Assembly: GCF_001613125.1 (NCBI RefSeq)
Contig: NZ_BDBT01000022.1
Span: forward strand, 1-64,000
Length of the DNA stretch: 64,000 bases
Origin: Nocardia shimofusensis NBRC 100134
GTDB taxonomy: Bacteria > Actinomycetota > Actinomycetes > Mycobacteriales > Mycobacteriaceae
Direction of reading: 5' to 3'
Shown here: positions 26,101-33,004 of the stretch, in pieces
Layout of the letters: every line of letters begins with the position of its first letter
Position numbering within the stretch: position 1 is the stretch's first letter
Notes under the pieces: generated by a model
Seen by the model: only the letters and a program-made list of their open reading frames with translations
Databases searched by the model: none
What the model was told of the DNA's origin: nothing
Program-made: the position numbers and the translations under genes

Positions 26101-27318
26101 GGCGTCGAAGACGTCCTGGGATTCGAAGACGTGCAGGTCGACGGTGCCGTCGCGCTCGCTCTCGACCGCGACGATATTGATCGCGTCGGCCACCGTGCCC
26201 GCGCCGAAGACCTTCGAGCGCTCCATCAGCCGTTCGAGGTGGTCCGAGGACGGCATCCGGTTGTAGGAATAGGTCACGTCGAACAGGGTGGGCAGCGCGG
26301 CGTGACGTTCGGCCAGGCCGCGGGCGATGTCGCCATAGGCGAAGCGCTGGCGCTTCTTGAGGTGCCGGACCGAATCGGCCACCCGCGCGCCGAGTTCGCC
26401 CAGGGTCGGGTTCCCGGCGAGGGAGACCCGCAGCGGAATCATGTTGGCGAAGTGGCCCGCGGTGAACATCTCGGCCGGTTCCCGGTTGAGCATCGGCACG
26501 CCGAGCACGACCTCGTCGGTGCGGTGCACGCCCGCCAGGAACACGCTGATCGCGGCCGCGGTGAAGGAGAAGATGGAGACGCCGGTCTCGCGCAGCCCGG
26601 CCACGAGGCCGGGATCCAGTCGCAGCGTGGTCGATCCGCGGCGCACGGTGTCGAGAGTGGCCGTGCGGGGGCACAGTGCCGGTTCGACGCCGTCGAGGTA
26701 GTCGAGGAACCAGTCGCGGTCGGCGACCCATGCCTCGGAGTCGCGATAGGCGCTCGCGCGCTCGATGAACGCGCGATAGGACGGCATCGCGTACTCGGCC
26801 GACACGCCGGTGGGAGTGGCGCTTTCGTACTCGGCGATGATCTGGCCGAGCATCAGGTTCACCGCCCAGGCGTCACCGGCGACGTGATGCTTGTTGGCGT
26901 AGAGATAGAACGAGTCCGGACTGTCGACGAGGACGGCCATGCGCACCAGGGGCCCGTCGGCAGGCATCGCTCTCCGGTTGGCCTCGGCCATCCAGTCCTG
27001 GCACGCGCGATGCGGATCCGGCTCGCCGAGGAAGTCGAACACCTCCAGTGGCGGAACGATATTGCTGAAGAATTGCCGCAGCTCGCCGTCGGCGGTGATG
27101 ATGCGGGTGCGCAGCGCGTCGTTGCGGCGCACCGCCAGCTCGGCGCAGCGCCGGATCCGGTCGGCGTCGAGTGCCCCGTCGATGTGCGACCAGCCCGACA
27201 TCTGGGTCAGGGGAAGCGACGGATTGCGCGCCGCGACGGCCATGATGTCGCGCTGGTAAGCGGTGAGCGGCCAGTGTTCGCCGGGTAGCGGTCCATCGAT
27301 TTCGACACGGTCGCTCAT
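20128..27318 (-). CDS. two-module non-ribosomal peptide synthetase, C-A-T-C-A-T-TE
   Basis: A 2396-residue synthetase. Approximate domains: C1 15-440 (motif HHVAGDA near 142), A1 490-960 (FTSGSTGRPKG near 606), T1 975-1040 (FFTHGGDS), C2 1065-1490 (HHAILDGWS near 1206), A2 1520-2010 (FTSGSTGEPKG near 1663), T2 2030-2095 (FFDLGGTS), TE 2130-2380 (GWSFGG near 2191, GDHLSMM near 2362). My reading of the A1 pocket is D-V-W-H-F-S-L-V-D-K, the serine code also read in EntF. A2 reads D-V-Q-Y-V-S-Q-V-A-K, which I cannot assign. No epimerase or loading module is present. The ATG at 27318 has AGGGGG upstream. The product should be a short, probably N-acylated, serine-containing peptide released by the TE. 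Confidence 0.95.
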   Translation of the reverse strand: MSDRVEIDGPLPGEHWPLTAYQRDIMAVAARNPSLPLTQMSGWSHIDGALDADRIRRCAELAVRRNDALRTRIITADGELRQFFSNIVPPLEVFDFLGEPDPHRACQDWMAEANRRAMPADGPLVRMAVLVDSPDSFYLYANKHHVAGDAWAVNLMLGQIIAEYESATPTGVSAEYAMPSYRAFIERASAYRDSEAWVADRDWFLDYLDGVEPALCPRTATLDTVRRGSTTLRLDPGLVAGLRETGVSIFSFTAAAISVFLAGVHRTDEVVLGVPMLNREPAEMFTAGHFANMIPLRVSLAGNPTLGELGARVADSVRHLKKRQRFAYGDIARGLAERHAALPTLFDVTYSYNRMPSSDHLERLMERSKVFGAGTVADAINIVAVESERDGTVDLHVFESQDVFDADFPLPDALRRVGRLVRAALAEPHLRISELPWLSDAESAALAEVECGPVVSIPETTIADLFAGQVDSDPGAVAVVGEQGSLTYAELSAAADSVASALRRAGVRAEEPVPVIAPRSHELLAAIYGVLSAAGAYVPIDPKHPAERIATILAESGARFVVTDLDLPAEALGPDMIRIPIAALAAPPAEAESTSGTAPAADGLAYVIFTSGSTGRPKGVMVEHRAVVNRLDWMQRAYPLDRTDVILQKTPATFDVSVWELMWWAITGARVALLAPGGERDPRTIVEAIERHGVTVMHFVPSMLGPFLTELEAAPETLRRIGSLRRVFCSGEALPAELVNRFARAFARTENPPQLVNLYGPTEATVDVSSFDLPVGEAEVSRVPIGWPIQNIALSVLDEHGRRVPPGMPGELGIAGIGLARGYLGRPELTEAAFVADDRMPGGRRYRTGDIVRRLADGSLEYLGRRDDQVKIRGNRVTLGEVENTLLGLPGVGAAAVIDLPAPRHGTTLVGFFAADETGGADTDTVAARLADRLPAYMVPSRFVEVASIPLTSNGKADRRALAALAAETSTADRDDAPRTEVERTLVEAVEQVLGTRLGVHDNFFTHGGDSILALALRTAVERRGLYLDVDVLFTRPTIAELATHVTATPDHEPGVRSAFELVPLVDRAALHTAEDAFPVTALQLGMLFHAAESAESTLYKDVFRYRLDLSWRAEEFGAAVDAVVATQPALRSSFDLTGFSVPLQIVHRDLPARWSVVTGAAPAEIGDYIEQRRHAAYPLGRTAEPLYEIRVFADAEGIDLVFSFHHAILDGWSVATVIRSLVQDYLRRCGSPLPAPIRPADAAHILAEYARAEQRADADPAHSRYWQEFLAGATPTALPALRPHMPGDTAPVRSRVTHLLPRGLQTAVERFAAKREIGLKTLFLTAHCLALRALTGADDITTGVIGHGRPGRADAEAVAGLFLNTVPMRLDDRARTWSGAIEQIARRERESHPHRRYPLRSMLGDLAAAGNGRARGTTIFDTAFNFVNYHTFDVLAAVDGVRLRDVEVFEETDFAALLTVATDPRTGRILVRADGDHTLTVDQCDALVTTCVRVLTCLIEDEEAPIDLGADRIRTGGLAQLIAEQAARKPEQIAVRDASGVWTYDEFGERVDRIAAALLALGLPYQARVAVLMDRRPELIATVVALAKVGAVCVPLDVGYPEQRLRMMIERAAPARVLADARYAGIVTDPDLVLDAAELTDPGIEPLGIAPVVAESAAAYVLFTSGSTGEPKGVVMPHRSLANLVGWQNRAVTGRGIGSTLQYAPLSFDVSFQEIFATLTAGATLRPADAEHRADMRALLDTVVDERIERMYLPFVALQAFSETAVTTGRYPVGLKVLVSSGEQLRLTPEIRQFLAAVPGIVLENQYGPTETHVAVAHTMTGDPRTWPDLPPIGHPIDGAQAHVLDHRLRPVPAGVEGEIYLGGDTPAHGYEGRGGLTAQRFVPAGPGGRIVYRTGDLGVRLPSGELICRGRADTQVKIRGFRVEPAEVELRIGDWAARHGGIKEVAVVARRFGGTDAALTAFLVGDELATETTALAEHLRILLPAHMVPARFVWLDDLPRTPSGKRDDARLRELPLDTAPEPEESLAPRDEIEAAIAEVMAEYAGVRHIGVDQSFFDLGGTSVGAMRVVLALNKRWDADIALDTFLRAPTAAALAAIVRNDSSRRGFDPIVPLRTGGSGTPLFLIHPIGGNVLCYIPLIRHLPGDRPVYGLQAAGADVGSVPLRSMRELAQSYLAAIRRVHPEGPCHVAGWSFGGYVALELAGQLPRTDLASVTLLDTIALREGHRPRLPEPALMKWFFLELLWYARDAQAAEFEFDESITGTDELFDAMLTESVAAGILPAGGSSRAIRRLYDIFAANVAAVQDYRLEPIDADVTLMRATDGLPPGVDMAHQIAGTMFDSESNGWADHVRGELSIVTIPGDHLSMMIEPNVETVAATLAATLHTAESATTGRR

Positions 27319-27467
27319 CAGCAGTCCCCCTTCGGTCCGGCGCCGCGCGCGCCGACCCCGGCATTGATCGAATTGCTTGTCGTGGAATGAGTTCGATGAA
27401 TTGCCGACGGCGGGTCCGCCGGACGGGCGGACTGCGCGGCCGGGTTGCGGCAGGCCGTCGTTGTACA

Positions 27468-27493
27468 TACCTTGGCAGCACTACTTGTAGGTA
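27468..27493. promoter_or_regulatory. inverted repeat between the NRPS and SDR genes
   Basis: TACCT and AGGTA lie 16 bases apart, with a second small palindrome, CTACTTGTAG, at 27481-27490 inside. The region is the less GC-rich centre of the divergent intergenic stretch. A regulator site is plausible, but no protein can be assigned. Confidence 0.35.
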
Positions 27494-27515
27494 GCAACAT
27501 CCAGGCGTGCCACCA

Positions 27516-27529
27516 GTGACCAGGGTCAC
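27516..27529. promoter_or_regulatory. perfect palindrome GTGACC-AG-GGTCAC, operator candidate
   Basis: A 14-base perfect palindrome lies 37 bases before the GTG of the SDR gene and about 200 bases before the NRPS start. Its symmetry suits a dimeric regulator controlling one or both directions. Confidence 0.45.
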
Positions 27530-27565
27530 GCCCCCCGGAGGCGCCATTCGGAAACGAGGTGGGCA

Positions 27566-28495
27566 GTGGCAACGACCGAGCGATCCTCGCGCGGCGTCGT
27601 ACTGGTGACAGGAGCGTCGACAGGACTGGGCCGGGCGGCCGCGATCCGGTTGGCCGAGCAAGGTTTCCAGGTGATTGCCGGTGTCCGCAAGGATGCCGAC
27701 GGTGCGGAATTGGCGGCCGCGTCGCCGCAGGCGCCGGTGACGCCCGTACGCCTGGATGTCACCTCCGAGGCCGAGATCGAGCGTGCGGTAGGCGTTGTCG
27801 CGCAGCGGTGCGGCGACGCCGGTCTGCGCGGTCTGGTCAACAATGCCGGTATCTGCGTCTGCGCGCCACTGGAGACGGTGACCTCGGCGCAGCTGCGGGA
27901 ACAATTGGAGGTCAACGTGATCGGCGCGCTCGCGGTCACCCGTGCCTTCCTGCCGCTGTTGCGTACCGGGCCGAGCGGCGCGGGCCCGGTCGGGCGGATC
28001 GTCAATGTGAGTTCCGGTGTCGGCAGGCTGGCCTCGCCGTTCCTCGGCGCCTACGCCGCGGCGCAATTCGCGAAGGAAGGCATGTCGGATGCGTTGCGCC
28101 GGGAACTGGCCGCGCAGTCGATCAGCGTGTCGGTGATCGAGCCCGGCGCGATCATGACGCCCATCTGGGGAAAGATCTCCGAGGCCGCCGATCGGGTGCT
28201 GCCAGGTGTCGATCCGGCCGTCGCGGAGTTCTACCGGGAGCCGTTCGCCGCGTTCGTCCGGATGAACGACGGCCTGGCGCGGGACAGCCGGACCACGCCC
28301 GAGCAGTTCGCCCGCACCGTCGAGCGCGCACTCACCGACCGCAAGCCCAAGACCCGTTATCGCGTCGGCGTGGACGCCGTGGGCGGGTCGCTCGCCGCGC
28401 GACTGCTGCCGGATCGGGCGCTGGACGCCATGCTCCGCGCCATGCACCGGATGTCGCGACCGACGCCTGCCGCTACCGGGGAAGCGAGTTCGTGA
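27566..28495 (+). CDS. short-chain dehydrogenase-like protein lacking the catalytic lysine
   Basis: A 309-residue classical SDR. The cofactor motif TGASTGLG is at residues 15-22, NNAG at 92-95, the catalytic Ser at 149-150 in VNVSSG, and the Tyr at 163. The residue four places on, which should be Lys (YxxxK), is Gln167 (codon CAA at 28064-28066) in AYAAAQFAKEGM. The next lysine is Lys170. Activity by the usual proton relay is therefore doubtful. The start is GTG at 27566, with GAGG 11 bases upstream. The stop overlaps the next ATG by one base. It is divergent from the NRPS, and a shared role is inferred from position. Confidence 0.85.
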   Translation: MATTERSSRGVVLVTGASTGLGRAAAIRLAEQGFQVIAGVRKDADGAELAAASPQAPVTPVRLDVTSEAEIERAVGVVAQRCGDAGLRGLVNNAGICVCAPLETVTSAQLREQLEVNVIGALAVTRAFLPLLRTGPSGAGPVGRIVNVSSGVGRLASPFLGAYAAAQFAKEGMSDALRRELAAQSISVSVIEPGAIMTPIWGKISEAADRVLPGVDPAVAEFYREPFAAFVRMNDGLARDSRTTPEQFARTVERALTDRKPKTRYRVGVDAVGGSLAARLLPDRALDAMLRAMHRMSRPTPAATGEASS

Positions 28496-29325
28496 TGAAC
28501 ACGATCGAATTGTCCGCCGGACGGATCGACTACCTCGACTCGGGCGCGGGCCCCGCGGTGGTGTTCCTGCATGGTGCGATGAAGGACGCGGCGGTCTGGG
28601 ATCAGGTCGTCGCGAAGCTGCCCAAGGGTTTTCGCTACCTGCGCCCGACCATGCCGCTCGGCAGTCACCGCACGCCGATGCGTCCGGACGCCGACCTGTC
28701 GGTGCCCGGTCTGGGCGCGCTGGTCGACGAGTTCTGCGCCGCCCTCGGCCTGGACACCGTGATCCTCGTCCAGAACCATTGGGGCGCGGCGCAGGTCATG
28801 CTCGCCGAGGGGCACGGCAAGCGACTGGCGCGGATCGTCGCCGTCGCCTGCGAGGCCTTCGACAACTACCCGCCCGGCGCGCCCGGTCGCGCGCTGGCCG
28901 CGGCCGCACGGATTCCCGGCGCGTTCGGTCTCGCGGGCTGGGCGCTGCGCAGGCGATCTGTCCGGCGGCTCATGGCGGGCAACGATGTGACCAGCCTGCA
29001 CCCTGTCCCGGACGCGCTCGGGGAACGCTGGCAGACTCCGTTCGCGACCTCGGCCGAGGTGCGCCGCGACGTCCGCAAGATTCTCTCCGGCGACTACTCC
29101 CGTGCCGCGCTCGACCGCTGGTCGGCGGCGACCGCCGATTTCCCCGGCCCGGTGCTGGTGGTGTGGGCGGGCGAGGACAAGCTCATGCCCGCCGAGCACG
29201 GCGCCCGCCTCGCCGAGTCCTTTCCGAACGGGACGCTCGTCGAGATCGCCGACAGCGCCACCTGTGTCCCGCTGGACCAGCCCGACATCCTGGCCGCCGC
29301 GATCGGCCGCTTCCTCACCCGGTGA
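28495..29325 (+). CDS. alpha/beta hydrolase-fold protein lacking the Ser and His of the triad
   Basis: A 276-residue alpha/beta hydrolase-fold protein. The oxyanion region VVFLHGAMKDAAVWDQ and the acid AGEDKLMP (Asp228) are normal. The nucleophile elbow reads LVQNHWGAAQ, with His95 where Ser or Asp should be and Gln/Asn for the first Gly. The catalytic His segment reads IADSATCVPLDQPD, with Thr256 in place of His. Both changes were checked against the codons. It is thus probably a non-hydrolytic binding protein or an enzyme with altered chemistry. It is coupled to the SDR by TGATG. Product binding or immunity in the NRPS cluster is a guess. Confidence 0.85.
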   Translation: MNTIELSAGRIDYLDSGAGPAVVFLHGAMKDAAVWDQVVAKLPKGFRYLRPTMPLGSHRTPMRPDADLSVPGLGALVDEFCAALGLDTVILVQNHWGAAQVMLAEGHGKRLARIVAVACEAFDNYPPGAPGRALAAAARIPGAFGLAGWALRRRSVRRLMAGNDVTSLHPVPDALGERWQTPFATSAEVRRDVRKILSGDYSRAALDRWSAATADFPGPVLVVWAGEDKLMPAEHGARLAESFPNGTLVEIADSATCVPLDQPDILAAAIGRFLTR

Positions 29326-29463
29326 CGCCCGGCCTGCGCAGAACCAGCCGGGCCTCGGGATCGGCCGGTGCGATGCTCGGGGCGGATACGGCCCGCCGAG
29401 AGCGACCGGTGTCGCCGAGGGACGCGCGGGCGGGGACGGCGGGCTCGCGAGCAGGTGTGTGGG

Positions 29464-30108
29464 TCAGGCCGGTAGCGGCCGGGTGCGGTCGGCGACCAGG
29501 AACGCCGCGACACCGGCCAGTGCGGCGCCCATGACATAGCGCTGGGCGCGCAACCACAGCGGACGGCGGGTGAGGAACCTCACCAGCCCACCCGCGACGA
29601 GCACGATCAGCGCGTTGACCGCCAGCGCCACGGTGATCTGCACCGCGCCAAGGCACAGACTCTGCAACCAGACGGGGCTGTGCCCGGGCTGCACGAACTG
29701 GGGGATCAGCGCCATGTACATGACCGCGATCTTCGGGTTCAGCAGATTGGTGACCAGCCCCATCGTGAACAGCTTGCGCGCCGGATCGGCGGGCAGTTCG
29801 GCAGGGGCGAACACCGAGACGCCGCCGGGTCGCAGCGCGTTCCAGGCCAGCCACAACAGATAGGCCGCACCCGCCACCTTCACCGCCGTGTACAGGCCGG
29901 GCACCACCGCGAAGACCGCCGTGATGCCCGCGGTCGCCGCCGCCAGATACACCGCGAAGCCCGCCGCGACCCCGCCGAGCGACACCAGGCCGGCCCGCTT
30001 GCCCTGCGCGACCGTGCGGGAGACCAGATACATCATGTTCGGCCCCGGGGTGAGGACCATCGCCAGCGCCGCCGCCGCGACACCGAGAACCGCCGCCGTC
30101 TCGATCAT
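29464..30108 (-). CDS. LysE/RhtB-family exporter
   Basis: A 214-residue membrane protein with about six hydrophobic segments. It carries the LysE signatures MVLTPGPNMMYLVSRTVAQGKRAG near the N-terminus and LLNPKIAVMYMALIPQFV in the middle. The family exports amino acids or small metabolites. The start at ATG 30108 was preferred because GAGG lies a suitable distance upstream; ATG 30117 is too close to that site. The gene lies next to the NRPS cluster and convergent with its hydrolase gene. Whether it exports the product or is a general exporter cannot be told. Confidence 0.87.
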   Translation of the reverse strand: MIETAAVLGVAAAALAMVLTPGPNMMYLVSRTVAQGKRAGLVSLGGVAAGFAVYLAAATAGITAVFAVVPGLYTAVKVAGAAYLLWLAWNALRPGGVSVFAPAELPADPARKLFTMGLVTNLLNPKIAVMYMALIPQFVQPGHSPVWLQSLCLGAVQITVALAVNALIVLVAGGLVRFLTRRPLWLRAQRYVMGAALAGVAAFLVADRTRPLPA

Positions 30109-30382
30109 GATCACCATCCTCGCCCGCCCCGCTCGGTCGCGTCTCGGTCCAGTCGGGAGCCCCTGGCCCTGTGCCGCCGTGCCGCGGACCCCGCCCCGCA
30201 ACGAACCCGCCCGGAACAAAACCGCCGCCCCGAACGCTGTACCGGCGAGAATGCGCCGTGGGGGTTGTCGGCGGGGTCGGGGACAATGGACGCAACCCCA
30301 CGAGGGAAGCGCCCTGCCAGGGACGGGCAGCACCGGGCTGTGCGGGCAGACCCGCGCCGATGCGCCGAGACGAGGAGAGACT

Positions 30383-32041
30383 GTGACCGACGGTCCGCTG
30401 ATCGTGCAGAGTGACAAGACGCTGCTGTTGGAGGTCGACCACGAGCTGGCCGACGCGGCGCGGCAGGCCATCGCGCCGTTCGCCGAGCTGGAACGCGCTC
30501 CCGAACACGTGCACACCTACCGGGTGACGCCGCTGGCGCTGTGGAACGCGCGCGCGGCCGGGCACGACGCCGAGCAGGTCGTCGACGCGCTGGTCAGCTT
30601 CTCCCGCTACGCGGTGCCCCAGCCGCTGCTGGTCGACATCGTCGACACCATGGCCCGCTACGGGCGCCTGCAGCTGGTCAAGCATCCCGCGCACGGACTC
30701 ACCCTGGTCAGCCTGGACCGGGCGGTGCTCGAAGAGGTGCTCCGGCACAAGAAGATCGCCCCGATGCTCGGCGCGCGCATCGACGACGACACCGTGGCCG
30801 TGCATCCCTCCGAGCGCGGCCGGATCAAGCAGATGCTGCTCAAGATCGGCTGGCCCGCCGACGACCTGGCCGGGTACGTCGACGGCGAGGCGCATCCGAT
30901 CGAGCTCGACTACGAGGGCGGGCACTGGCACCTGCGCGACTATCAGGAAATGGCCGCCGACTCGTTCTGGGCGGGCGGTTCCGGTGTGGTGGTGCTGCCC
31001 TGCGGCGCGGGCAAGACGATGGTCGGCGCGGCGGCGATGGCCAAGGCCAAGGCCACCACGCTGATCCTGGTGACCAACACCGTCGCGGGCAGGCAGTGGC
31101 GGCGCGAACTGCTGGCCCGTACGTCGCTGACCGAGGACGAGATCGGCGAGTACTCCGGCGAGCGCAAGGAGATCCGGCCCGTCACCATCGCCACGTATCA
31201 GGTGATCACCCGCCGCACCAAGGGCGAGTACAAGCACCTGGAACTGTTCGACAGCCGCGACTGGGGCCTGGTCATCTACGACGAGGTGCACCTGCTGCCC
31301 GCGCCGGTCTTCCGGATGACCGCCGACCTGCAGTCCCGGCGCAGGCTCGGCCTCACCGCGACGCTGGTGCGCGAGGACGGCCGCGAGGGCGACGTGTTCT
31401 CCCTCATCGGTCCCAAGCGCTACGACGCGCCGTGGAAGGACATCGAGGCGCAGGGCTGGATCGCCCCGGCCGAATGCGTCGAGGTGCGTGTCACCCTCAC
31501 CGACGCCGAGCGGATGGCCTACGCCACGGCCGAGCCGGAGGAGCGCTACAAGCTGTGCTCGACCGCGCGCACCAAGGTCGCGGTGGTCGAATCCATCCTC
31601 GACAGGCATCCCGATTCACAGAAACTGGTGATCGGCGCCTACCTCGACCAGCTCGAGGAACTGGGGGCGGCGCTGGACGCACCGGTGATCCAGGGCTCGA
31701 CCAGGACCAAGGAACGTGAGGCGCTCTTCGACGCCTTCCGGCGCGGGGAGATCCCGGTGCTCGTGGTGAGCAAGGTGGCCAATTTCTCCATCGACCTGCC
31801 CGAGGCCTCGGTGGCGGTGCAGGTGTCGGGCACCTTCGGGTCGAGGCAGGAGGAGGCCCAGCGCCTCGGTCGCCTGCTGCGACCCAAGCAGGACGGCGGG
31901 CAGGCGCACTTCTATTCGGTCGTCGCCCGCGACACCCTCGACGCCGAATACGCCGCGCACCGTCAGCGCTTTCTCGCCGAGCAGGGCTACGCCTACCGCA
32001 TCACCGACGCCGACGATCTCCTCGGTCCGGCGATCGGGTGA
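30383..32041 (+). CDS. ercc3: DNA repair helicase XPB (Ercc3-like)
   Basis: A 552-residue superfamily 2 helicase like M. tuberculosis Rv0861c. After an N-terminal damage-recognition-like domain the helicase motifs run LRDYQEMAADSFW, Walker A VLPCGAGKTMV, the DEVH box YDEVHLLPAP, LGLTATLVREDG, and motif VI QEEAQRLGRLLRPK. It should be a 3'-5' helicase acting in repair. GTG at 30383 is preceded by GAGGAGA; the longer open frame upstream is not used. The gene order with the next helicase-associated protein is conserved in mycobacteria. Confidence 0.95.
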   Translation: MTDGPLIVQSDKTLLLEVDHELADAARQAIAPFAELERAPEHVHTYRVTPLALWNARAAGHDAEQVVDALVSFSRYAVPQPLLVDIVDTMARYGRLQLVKHPAHGLTLVSLDRAVLEEVLRHKKIAPMLGARIDDDTVAVHPSERGRIKQMLLKIGWPADDLAGYVDGEAHPIELDYEGGHWHLRDYQEMAADSFWAGGSGVVVLPCGAGKTMVGAAAMAKAKATTLILVTNTVAGRQWRRELLARTSLTEDEIGEYSGERKEIRPVTIATYQVITRRTKGEYKHLELFDSRDWGLVIYDEVHLLPAPVFRMTADLQSRRRLGLTATLVREDGREGDVFSLIGPKRYDAPWKDIEAQGWIAPAECVEVRVTLTDAERMAYATAEPEERYKLCSTARTKVAVVESILDRHPDSQKLVIGAYLDQLEELGAALDAPVIQGSTRTKEREALFDAFRRGEIPVLVVSKVANFSIDLPEASVAVQVSGTFGSRQEEAQRLGRLLRPKQDGGQAHFYSVVARDTLDAEYAAHRQRFLAEQGYAYRITDADDLLGPAIG

Positions 32042-32115
32042 GAGCGCCGGTCGGATCGGGGACGCGGCCGGATAAGTGGAGGCAAAACCTCCGCAACGTG
32101 TGCTAGGAAGAATAC

Positions 32116-32781
32116 GTGCGAAGCTTCGAATTCGCGGTGGACCGGGGGCATGCACACGCGGTGAACGAAGTGCTCGCCGCCATGCGTCGCCGTCGCCTGC
32201 TCGCGATCGCCGCGGCGATCGCCGCGGCGATGGTGACCGCCCTGCTCATCCGGCTGGACCATCCGTGGTCCTATCTGCTTGCGGTGGCCTTCGCGCTGGG
32301 CACTCTCATCGCCCTGTGGGTGGCGCTGCGCGCGCCGCGCCGGTCGAGCATCGATCGTCTCTACGCCGCGGGGGAACTGGTGCCCGCGGTGGTCTCGCAC
32401 ATCCGTCCCCGCGCACTGGTGCTGTTGGCCCTGGTCGATGTCGCCGGGCCGGATGCGCCCGGCCCGCGCTACGCGTTGGTGACCAGGCGGGTCCGCGAGC
32501 TGCCCGGTCACCAGAAGCGTCCCGGTGAACGGGTGCCCGCGGTGGCGGTCCGCATCGAAGCGGCGCCGCGGCCGGTGGGGGAGCGCTGGCAATCGGTGAG
32601 CCCGATGCCGATCGCCTGGGGCACCACCGACGCCGCGGTGATCGAGCGTGCCCGCGCGGCCATCACCGAAGCGGAGTGGCGGCTGCTCGCGGACAATCTC
32701 GGGCTCGCCGACAAGGTCAAGCGGACCGCGGCCAAACGCTTGCTGCTCGACCACCGGCAGCTGCCCGATCTGGGCGGCTGA
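32116..32781 (+). CDS. two-pass membrane protein of unknown function
   Basis: A 221-residue protein with two adjacent membrane segments near residues 28-46 and 52-74 and a cytosolic basic link. A soluble C-terminal domain contains ELVPAVVSHIRPRALVLLALVDVA, PGERVPAVAV and a final EAEWRLLADNLGLADKVKRTAAKRLLL. I recognise it only as a conserved actinobacterial hypothetical. The start is GTG at 32116 with AGGAAG five bases upstream. It follows the XPB gene by 74 bases on the same strand. Confidence 0.75.
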   Translation: MRSFEFAVDRGHAHAVNEVLAAMRRRRLLAIAAAIAAAMVTALLIRLDHPWSYLLAVAFALGTLIALWVALRAPRRSSIDRLYAAGELVPAVVSHIRPRALVLLALVDVAGPDAPGPRYALVTRRVRELPGHQKRPGERVPAVAVRIEAAPRPVGERWQSVSPMPIAWGTTDAAVIERARAAITEAEWRLLADNLGLADKVKRTAAKRLLLDHRQLPDLGG

Positions 32782-33004
32782 AGCCGCCGCCGGTCCTCGC
32801 ACCCGCACACCCGGTGGTACGGCGATCGGGCGCTCCGACGACCGGGTCGGCACACCCGGCGGTCGGCGAGGGTGAACCGACGCCGAGGGAGTCCGGCGGG
32901 CGGCGCGGCGCGTCGAGTGATCGGGTGGGTGCGACGCGTTAGCGTGCACGGTGGATCCGGCTCGTCGGCCGGGCGGCGGCTCGTCGGAAAAGGGGTGGCA
33001 GCGG

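Noticed and set aside
24103..27288. A 1061-residue open frame on the plus strand opposite the NRPS
   Set aside because: It is antisense to clear NRPS domains, is rich in Gly, Arg, Gln and His, and arises from the third-position GC bias of the real gene. No family motif is present.
29888..30382. The upstream extension of the XPB frame
   Set aside because: It overlaps the LysE gene and its codons are poor. GTG 30383 has a ribosome site, and the protein from there has the length of known homologues.
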